Shown here in pieces: positions 1-7,516 of a stretch of 10,484 nucleotides of DNA (its first letter is position 1; every line of letters starts with the position of its first letter). Below the pieces are notes generated by a model that saw only the letters and a program-made list of their open reading frames with translations, did not search any database and was not told the DNA's origin. The position numbers were made by a program, and so were the translations under genes. This DNA is from CBDCBA01 sp965214125 (GTDB lineage: Bacteria; Planctomycetota; Phycisphaerae; Tepidisphaerales; Tepidisphaeraceae), in the NCBI GenBank assembly GCA_965214125.1, contig CBDCBA010000033.1:1-10484 (forward strand), given 5' to 3'.

Positions 1-1537
<1,537 letters not shown>

Positions 1538-1541
<4 letters not shown>

Positions 1542-2938
1542 GCGACGACGACGACGGAAACGATCAAGGCTACAAGTCCGGCTCGCTCACGCTGCCGGGT
1601 GCCGTGGCCATGGGCACGGGCGTGATGATCGGCGCGGGCATCTTCGCCCTCACCGGCCAGATCGCCGAGCTGGCCGGCGGGTGGTTCCCGGTCGTCTTCC
1701 TCGCCGCGGCCGTCGTGGCGGGGTTCAGCGCGTACAGCTACGTCAAGCTCAGCAACGACGACCCGTCGGCCGGCGGGATCGGCATGTACCTGACCCGCCT
1801 CTACGGCAAGACCGGCCTCGGCGGCACGGTCGCGGCGGGGATGGCACTCTTGATGTACTTCAGCATGGTCATCAACGAGGCCCTCGTCGCCCGCACGTTC
1901 GGCCAGTACGTGATGCGGTTGTTCGTCGGGGCGGAGCAGCAGGTCGGCGGGTCGCTGTGGCGGGGCGAATGGGAGATCCCGGCGCTGGCGGTCGGCCTGC
2001 TCGTCGTCGCGTTCGGCGTGAACGTGCTGGCGAACAAGTACATCGACAAGTTCCAGCTCGTGATGGCCGCGGTGAAGATCCTGGGCATCGCCGCCTTCGC
2101 CGGGGCGGGGCTGTGGGTCAGCGGGCTTGCGTGGAGCAGCTTCACCGGCGGGGCGGGCGCGGGCGGCGGCGGCGAGGCTAGCGAAGGTGGGGGTTGGATC
2201 GGGATCGTCGCGGCCGTCGCGCTGGGCATCCTCAGCTACAAGGGCTTCACGACCATCACCAACGACGGCGACGAGCTGAAGGACCCGAAGAAGAACGTTT
2301 CGCGGGCGATCGTCATCGCGCTGGCCATCTGCGTCGTGATCTACCTGCTCGTCGCCCTCGCCGTCGGCGGGGCGCTGTCGATCCCGGAGATCATCGAGGC
2401 GAAGGATTATGCGCTGGCCGAGGCGGCGAGGCCGGCGTTCGGGCCGTGGGGACTGTACCTGACGGTCGCCCTCGCCATCGTCGCCTGCGTCAGCGGCGTG
2501 ATCGCCAGCGTCTTCGCCGTCAGCCGGATGCTGGCGATGCTCGTGAAGATGGACCTCGTTCCGTTCAAGGACCTGGGCCTGCCCGGCCGGCGGCAGTACA
2601 CGACGCTCGTCTACACGATCGTCTTCGCGATGCTGCTGGCGATCCTGTTCGACCTGAGCCGCATCGCGAGTCTCGGGGCGATCTTCTACCTCATCATGGA
2701 CATGGCGATCCACTGGGGCGTCCTGACCCGCGTCCGCGAGGAGATCGGGGCCAACGCGGCCGTCCTCGTCGCCGCCCTCGCCATGGACGCGGTCGTGCTG
2801 GCGGCGTTCGTGTGGGTCAAGGGCACGAGCGACCCGCTGATCCTCGCCGTCGCCGGCGTCGGCCTGCTCGTCATCTTCGGCGGGGAGTGGCTGTACCTGC
2901 GACAGCGGGGCGAGGACTCCGATGCCGAGCCGGCGTAG
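1538..2938 (+). CDS. APC-superfamily amino acid/amine permease
   Basis: This is a 466-residue inner-membrane transporter of the APC (LeuT-fold) superfamily, probably moving an amino acid or amine with H+ or by exchange; the substrate cannot be read from sequence. After a short acidic N-terminus (MSDDDDGND) the first helix carries GTGVMIGAGIF, the glycine-rich unwound substrate site typical of the family. About twelve hydrophobic segments follow. A Gly-rich loop near residues 205-220 leads into GILSYKGFTTITNDGDELKDPKKNV, matching the conserved helix 6 and following loop of APC proteins (Tyr-x-Gly-Phe, then a D/E-rich stretch and DPKKN). The start is supported by the ATGA overlap with copA and by GAGGA at 1523-1527, 10 bases upstream. 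Co-transcription with copA is likely, but a role in copper handling is only inference. Length is normal for the family. Confidence 0.88.
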
Positions 2939-2951
2939 GTAGCATGCCGCG

Positions 2952-3603
2952 ATGTCCGCCAACGCCTCACGCCGCGCGTTCCTCCGCCGCTCGGCGCTCG
3001 GCCTAGCCGCCGCGGGCGTCGCCGGCTTGGCGCTGCGGGCCGACGCCGCAGGCGCGGAGCGATCACGACCTGCCGCCGGACGCCGCGCCGACCGAGCCGA
3101 ACATCCTCGGCCCGTTCTACCGCCGCGGTGCGCCGTTCCGCGGCAAGGTCACGCCGCCGCTTGCCGCGGGGATCACCCTGCTGATCGAAGGCCGCGTGTG
3201 GAGCTTCGGGACGAAGCGGCCGCTCGCCGGGGCCGTGCTCGACGTCTGGCAAACCGGCCACGACGACCGCTACGACAACGACGACCCGCGGAGCCCGCCG
3301 AAGCCCGGCGTCATCACCAACCGCTGCCGCGTCGCCGCCGACGAAGAGGGGCGGTATGAGTTCAAGACGGTTCGCCCCGTCCGCTACCTCAACGGCCGCC
3401 GGCTGCGCCCGGCGCACGTCCACTACCGCGTGACCGCCCCCGGCCACCGCGAGCTCGTCACGCAACTCTACTTCGAGGGCGACCCGGAGCTCCCCGGCGA
3501 CCCGCTCGTGCGGCCGTCGCTCGTCGTGCCGCTGCGGGAGGTCGAGATGCCCCGCGGAAACTACGAGGCCGCGAACTTCGACGTCGTGCTGGCAGTCGGC
3601 TGA
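2952..3603 (+). pseudogene. Tat-exported intradiol ring-cleavage dioxygenase, one apparent +1 frameshift
   Basis: Members use non-haem Fe(III) to open catechol-type rings between the two hydroxyls (catechol 1,2- and protocatechuate 3,4-dioxygenase superfamily). The first frame gives a clear twin-arginine signal (SRRAFLRRSA, residues 6-15, then an Ala/Gly/Leu core), implying export. The catalytic part lies in the next frame: PNILGPFYRRGAPF, DVWQTGHDDRYD and RPAHVHYRV. All four expected iron ligands are present: Tyr codons at 3271 and 3385, His codons at 3415 and 3421. The first frame loses the domain after about 3060, while the second is stopped at 3004 and has no start before a GTG at 3196, too late for the conserved N-terminus. 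One extra base at about 3007-3061 explains this; removing it gives 216 residues. Either a real mutation or a sequencing error. The start lies 13 bases after the permease and has only a weak ribosome site. The 3' end overlaps the opposing ATPase gene. Confidence 0.85.
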
Positions 3604-5606
3604 ACCGGCCGGCGGTAGGCAAGCAGGCGGAGGGCGTTGAAGACGACCACCAGCGTCGAGCCCTCGTGCAGCGCGACGGCCGGGCCGATGCCGAGGCCGA
3701 AGATCGTCGCCGGCACGAGGAACGCCACCATGCCCAGGCTCAGCCACAGGTTTTGGCGGATAACGCCGCGGCTCTTGCGGGAGAGGCCCACGGCAAACGG
3801 CAGGTGGCGCAGGTCGTCGGCCATCAGGGCGACGTCGGCTGTCTCCAGCGCCACGTCGGAGCCGGCGGCACCCATCGCGATGCCGACCGTCGCGGCGGCC
3901 ATCGCCGGGGCGTCGTTCACGCCGTCGCCGACCATCGCCACCCGGCCCTCGCCGGCGCGCAGCTTCTCGATCGACGCGACCTTGTCCTCGGGCATCAGGT
4001 CGCCCCATGCCTCGTCGATGCCGACCTCGCGGGCGACGGCGGCGGCGACCTTGCCGTTGTCGCCGGAGATCATGATCGTGCGGCGGACGCCCATCTCGTG
4101 CAGCTCGCGGATAACGGCGGCGGCATCTTCGCGGGGCGTATCCATCAACCCGAGCACGCCGAGGTAGCGGTCGCCGCGCCGGACGATCATCGTCGTGCGG
4201 CCGGCCTCCTCCAGCCGCTCGACGGTCGCTCTCACGGCATCGGGCAGCGGCGGGCCGGCGACCTCGGCGAACAGGTCGTCCTTGCCGATGTGCGTCGCCT
4301 CGCCGTCGACGCTGGCTTGGACGCCGCGGCCGGTGATGCTCTCCAGACCGGTCGCCGTGCAGCGCTCGCCGTCGCCGAGGTGTTCGTTGGCATCACGCAC
4401 GACGGCACGGGCCAGCGGGTGGTCGCTCAGCTCCTCGACGGCCGCGGCGACGGACAGCAGCTCCGACTCGTTTACACCATCAGCGGGGGCCACATCCGTC
4501 AAGCGTGGCTTGCCTTGCGTGATCGTGCCGGTCTTGTCGAAGGCGATGGCCGTGAGCGTGCCGAGGTCCTCCAACGCCGCGCCGCCCTTGATGAGCACGC
4601 CGCCCCGGCCGGCGCGGGCGACGCCGCTGAGCACCGCGCTCGGCGTCGCAATGGCTAGGGCGCACGGGCTGGCCGCGACCAGCACCGCCATCGCGCGGTA
4701 GAAGCTCGCGCCGAACGACTCGTCGAGCACGAGCGGGGCGAACAACAGCAGGACCACGAGCGCCAGCACCGCCGGCACGAACACGCGCTGGAACTTGTCC
4801 GTGAACCGCTGCGTCGGCGACCGCCCGCCCTCGGCGCTGGCGACCATCTGCACGACGCGGGCGAGCGTGTTCTCGCCGGCCCGGCGGGTGACGCGGACCT
4901 CCAGCACGCCGCTGCCGTTGATCGTGCCGGCGAAGACGCGGTGAACCTTGTCGAGCGACTCCGGGTCGGCCACGGCGTCGGGTTCGTCCACCGGCCGCTT
5001 GTCGGCGGGGATGCTCTCGCCGGTGATCGGCGACTGGTCGACCGCGCTCCGCCCGCCCACGACGAACCCGTCGGCGGCAACCCGCTCGTCGGGCCGGACC
5101 ACCACCGTGTCGCCGACGGCCAGCTCCTCGACCGGCACCTCGACCAGTTCGCCGCCGCGCCGCACGCGGGCGGTCGCCGGGGCGAGCTCGGCCAGCGCCT
5201 CGATCGCCCGCCGCGCCCGGCCCATCGCGTAGTTCTCCAGCGCGTGCCCGATGCTGAACAGGAACAGCAGCAGCGCCCCCTCGAAGAACTCGCCCAGCGC
5301 CGCCGCCCCGGCCGCGGCGACGAGCATCAGGAAGTCGATCTCGAACTGCCGCCGGCGGATCTTGCCGACCGCCTCCCGCACGGTGAAGTAGCCGCCGAAG
5401 AAGTACGCCGCGAGGTACAGCCCCAGCGGCACGCCCCAGTGGACCGGCGCGAGCGCGTCGAGCAGCCAGCCGACGCCGACGCACAGGCCGCTGGCGACGG
5501 CGAAGACGAGCTCGATGTTGAAGCCGAAGATCACGCCGTGGGCGTGTGCTCCGTCGTGTCCTTCGCCTGGCGCGTGGTCGTGGCCTTGGTGCTGGTCGTC
5601 GCTCAT
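3561..5606 (-). CDS. P1B-4-type divalent metal ATPase (CoaT/CzcP/PfeT-like)
   Basis: An inner-membrane export ATPase of 681 residues. Motifs: TGES (residues 195-198), the membrane site SPC (313-315) instead of CPC, phosphorylated Asp in DKTGT (Asp357), GDGVND (560-565), and HEGST (647-651) in the last helix. SPC with HEG(S/G)T marks the P1B-4 subgroup, whose studied members export Co(2+), Zn(2+), Fe(2+) or related ions; which applies here cannot be told. There is no HMA-type N-terminal domain, but the first 24 residues hold six His and several Asp/Glu (for example HQGHDH), a possible soft metal-binding tail. The start at 5606 is chosen because its ATG forms ATGA with the stop of the upstream CDF gene and AGGAAG lies at 5614-5619. 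The frame stays open upstream to 6224 but that stretch does not read as protein and covers the CDF gene. The last 13 or so residues lie antisense to the dioxygenase end. Confidence 0.93.
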   Translation of the reverse strand: MSDDQHQGHDHAPGEGHDGAHAHGVIFGFNIELVFAVASGLCVGVGWLLDALAPVHWGVPLGLYLAAYFFGGYFTVREAVGKIRRRQFEIDFLMLVAAAGAAALGEFFEGALLLFLFSIGHALENYAMGRARRAIEALAELAPATARVRRGGELVEVPVEELAVGDTVVVRPDERVAADGFVVGGRSAVDQSPITGESIPADKRPVDEPDAVADPESLDKVHRVFAGTINGSGVLEVRVTRRAGENTLARVVQMVASAEGGRSPTQRFTDKFQRVFVPAVLALVVLLLFAPLVLDESFGASFYRAMAVLVAASPCALAIATPSAVLSGVARAGRGGVLIKGGAALEDLGTLTAIAFDKTGTITQGKPRLTDVAPADGVNESELLSVAAAVEELSDHPLARAVVRDANEHLGDGERCTATGLESITGRGVQASVDGEATHIGKDDLFAEVAGPPLPDAVRATVERLEEAGRTTMIVRRGDRYLGVLGLMDTPREDAAAVIRELHEMGVRRTIMISGDNGKVAAAVAREVGIDEAWGDLMPEDKVASIEKLRAGEGRVAMVGDGVNDAPAMAAATVGIAMGAAGSDVALETADVALMADDLRHLPFAVGLSRKSRGVIRQNLWLSLGMVAFLVPATIFGLGIGPAVALHEGSTLVVVFNALRLLAYRRPVQPTASTTSKFAAS

Positions 5607-6298
5607 TGGTCGTCTTCCTGTTCGGGGTGATCCGGGTCCGTCCTCCACGCATCCCGCGCCGCCTCGAAACCTTCCCAGGCGACGTACGGCACGATCAGCA
5701 GCGCCGCCACCGGGTCGGCCCACCACCATCCGAGCCACAGCGACAACCCCAGGCCGATGAGCGCGACGACCGTCTGGTACTGGCAGATGAGCGTGTCGAT
5801 CGCGTCGTACCGCAGGGCCGGCGCGTCGAGCTTCTCGCCGTAGCGGTGCTTGCCCCAGGCGAGGAACGGATTGACGACGAGCGAGAGCACGAGGATGCCG
5901 ACGCCCCACCAGCCCCAGCCGGAGAACTCCGGCGCCGAGCGGGAGAAGAACTTGCCGATCGCCTCGTAGAGGATGAACCCAACCGCGACGGCGAACGCGA
6001 CTGCCAGAACGGTCAGCGCGATCTTCTTGCGCCGCTCGACGCGCTCGCGGCCGATGCCGTCGATCTCGCCGGTCAGCCGCCAGATGAGCGTGCCGGCCGA
6101 CGTGCTCTCGACGAGGCTGTCCATGCCCCAACTGATGAGGGCGGAGCTGCCGCTGATAAAGCCGGCGGTGAGCGAGACGGCGACCTCGATTAGGTTGTAG
6201 ATGAGGCTCGCCACCTCCACCCACCGCCCGCGGCGGAGGAACTGCTTGCGGTTGTCGTTGGGGTTGTTGCTGTGCCGTTCGTCGTTCATGTCGGTCAT
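5603..6298 (-). CDS. CDF-like cation efflux protein without the C-terminal cytoplasmic domain
   Basis: A 231-residue membrane protein resembling the cation diffusion facilitator family, which exchanges divalent metals (Zn, Co, Cd, Fe, Mn) for protons at the inner membrane. Six hydrophobic segments are visible. The segment around residues 44-73 (GFISGSSALISWGMDSLVES) matches the helix 2 region, but its metal-site pattern is D60-x3-E64 rather than the classic D/H-x3-D. The helix 5 region, RYDAIDTLICQYQT, lacks the usual HxxxD; WWWADP (191-196) follows, as in helix 6 of the family. After it only about 35 residues remain, ending in an acidic tail, so the roughly 80-residue dimerisation domain of YiiP-type members is missing. 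Its stop overlaps the ATPase start (ATGA), and its start overlaps the DUF1232 stop (ATGA). An ATG at 6289 has a better-spaced GAAGAA and is an alternative start. Confidence 0.8.
   Translation of the reverse strand: MTDMNDERHSNNPNDNRKQFLRRGRWVEVASLIYNLIEVAVSLTAGFISGSSALISWGMDSLVESTSAGTLIWRLTGEIDGIGRERVERRKKIALTVLAVAFAVAVGFILYEAIGKFFSRSAPEFSGWGWWGVGILVLSLVVNPFLAWGKHRYGEKLDAPALRYDAIDTLICQYQTVVALIGLGLSLWLGWWWADPVAALLIVPYVAWEGFEAARDAWRTDPDHPEQEDDQ
5614..5619 (-). promoter_or_regulatory. Shine-Dalgarno site (AGGAAG) for the P1B-4 ATPase
   Basis: AGGAAG on the minus strand, about 7 bases before the ATG at 5606 and inside the end of the CDF gene. Together with the ATGA overlap it supports 5606 over any longer upstream start. 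Confidence 0.6.
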
Positions 6299-6687
6299 TT
6301 CTTCAAGAACCACCGAGCCGCCCACGCCGTGCCGGCCGCGAGCACCAGCACCCAGCAGGCGACGATCAGGAACGCCGCGACGCGGCCTGCCCGCCCCGAT
6401 GTGGCCTCCCCCTCGTCCGCCCGCGCCAGGCAGTCGGCCCACACCGCCGGCGGGATCAGCCGCACCACCAGCGCCACGCCCAGCGGCAGCAGGATCAGGT
6501 CGTCGAGCAACCCGAGCACCGGGATGAAGTCGGGGATCAGGTCGATCGGGCTCAGCGCGTAGGCGACGACGGCGACGGCCAACGCCTTTGCATACCACGG
6601 CGTCCGCCGGTCCCGCGCGGCGAAGGCCAGCGCCGTCGCCTGCCGCTTGAGCCGCCGCGCCAACGCCTTCCACTGCTGCCACGTCAC
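6295..6687 (-). CDS. DUF1232 (YkvA-like) small membrane protein
   Basis: A 130-residue protein with the DUF1232 signature: YALSPIDLIPDFIPVLGLLDD (about residues 43-63) followed by a hydrophobic helix. The N-terminus is basic (Lys/Arg), then hydrophobic segments flank the signature, and a last helix near the C-terminus ends in RWFLKK. No biochemical function is established for the family; a membrane role is inferred from the helices. I chose a GTG start at 6687 because GGAGG stands 4 bases upstream (6692-6696) and because the GTGA overlaps the stop of the RND pump. The open frame reaches further upstream to 6867, but that part is antisense-like shadow of the pump. The stop forms ATGA with the start of the CDF gene. 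Its placement inside a metal-efflux operon suggests, without proof, a link to membrane or metal stress. Confidence 0.85.
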   Translation of the reverse strand: MTWQQWKALARRLKRQATALAFAARDRRTPWYAKALAVAVVAYALSPIDLIPDFIPVLGLLDDLILLPLGVALVVRLIPPAVWADCLARADEGEATSGRAGRVAAFLIVACWVLVLAAGTAWAARWFLKK

Positions 6688-7516
6688 GCTGCCTCCGGGG
6701 TGGGGCCGGGTCGGTTCCAGATGCGGTAGATCGCCGGCAGGACGATCAGCGTCAGCAGCGTGGCGCTGACGATGCCGCCGATCACGACGGTCGCCAGCGG
6801 TTTCTGCACCTCGGCACCGCTGCCGGTGGCAATCGCCATCGGCACGAAGCCCAATGCGCGGCCACAAGGGCGGTCATCAGGACGGGGCGGAGGCGGACGA
6901 TGCTGCCGTGGATGATGGCGTCCTCGAGCGGCTCGCCCTCCTCGCGCATCTGGTTGATGAACGTGACCATCACCAGCCCGTTGAGCACGGCGACGCCGGA
7001 CAACGCAATGAACCCGACGGCGGCGCTGATGCTGAACGGCATGTCACGCAGCCACAGCGCCACGATTCCGCCCGTCAGCGCCAGCGGCACGCAGGTGAAG
7101 ACCATCACGGCGTATTTCACGCTGTTGAACGTGGCGAACAGCAGCAGGAAGATCAGCAGGAAGCAGATCGGCACGACGATCAGCAGCCGGTCCTTGGCCC
7201 GTTGCAGGTTCTCGAACTGCCCGCCCCAGTCGAGGTAGGTGCCCGGCGGCGGCGGGGCGAGCTCGGCGATCCGCTGCTTCGCCTCATCGACGAAGGAGCC
7301 GATGTCGCGGCCGACGACGTTGGCCTGGACGACGACGCGCCGCTTGCCGTTCTCGCGGCTGACCTGGTTGAGGCCCGTCGCCAGCTCGATGTCGGCGATG
7401 TCGCCCAGCGGCACGAACGCCGGGGCCGACGGGGCGACGGTCGAGATGCTGGCGAACTCACCGCCGCCACCTTCGTCACCGCCCGGCAGCGGCACGGGCA
7501 GGCTCCGCCAGCGCCG
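6684..7516 (-). pseudogene. czcA: CzcA-type RND pump, C-terminal continuation in shifted frames
   Basis: This is the rest of the same pump. A long open stretch at 6782-7495 reads LPGGDEGGGGEF, FVPLGDIADIELATGLNQVSRE, NGKRRVVVQANVVGRD, then the second membrane bundle and ALSGVAVLNGLVMV and LRPVLMTALVAA, all strong CzcA features. At about 6854-6860 the frame shifts again: LGFVPMAIATGSGAEVQ and ATVVIGGIVSATLLTLIVL continue in another frame and end at TGA 6684-6686. A GC dinucleotide looks duplicated there (GCGC where GC would keep the frame). The end overlaps the DUF1232 start by 4 bases, so the neighbour spacing has been kept. As written the pump could not be made full length; either it is recently inactivated or the sequence carries errors. 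No other stops or decay are seen in this part. Confidence 0.85.
6692..6696 (-). promoter_or_regulatory. Shine-Dalgarno site (GGAGG) for the GTG start at 6687
   Basis: GGAGG on the minus strand, 4 bases before GTG. It lies within the last codons of the RND pump and fixes the start of the DUF1232 gene, for which there is no ATG in a sensible position. Confidence 0.7.

Noticed and set aside
3196..3603. Dioxygenase starting at the GTG at 3196 as an intact gene
   Set aside because: This would drop the conserved PNILGPFY region and the Tat signal, both well preserved just upstream; a frameshift explains the data better.
5607..6224. Upstream extension of the P1B-4 ATPase frame
   Set aside because: The extension is shadow sequence covering the CDF gene; ATGA overlap and AGGAAG support the start at 5606.
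6299..6682. N-terminal extension of the CDF frame
   Set aside because: It runs antiparallel in meaning to the DUF1232 gene on the same strand in another frame and shows no CDF features.
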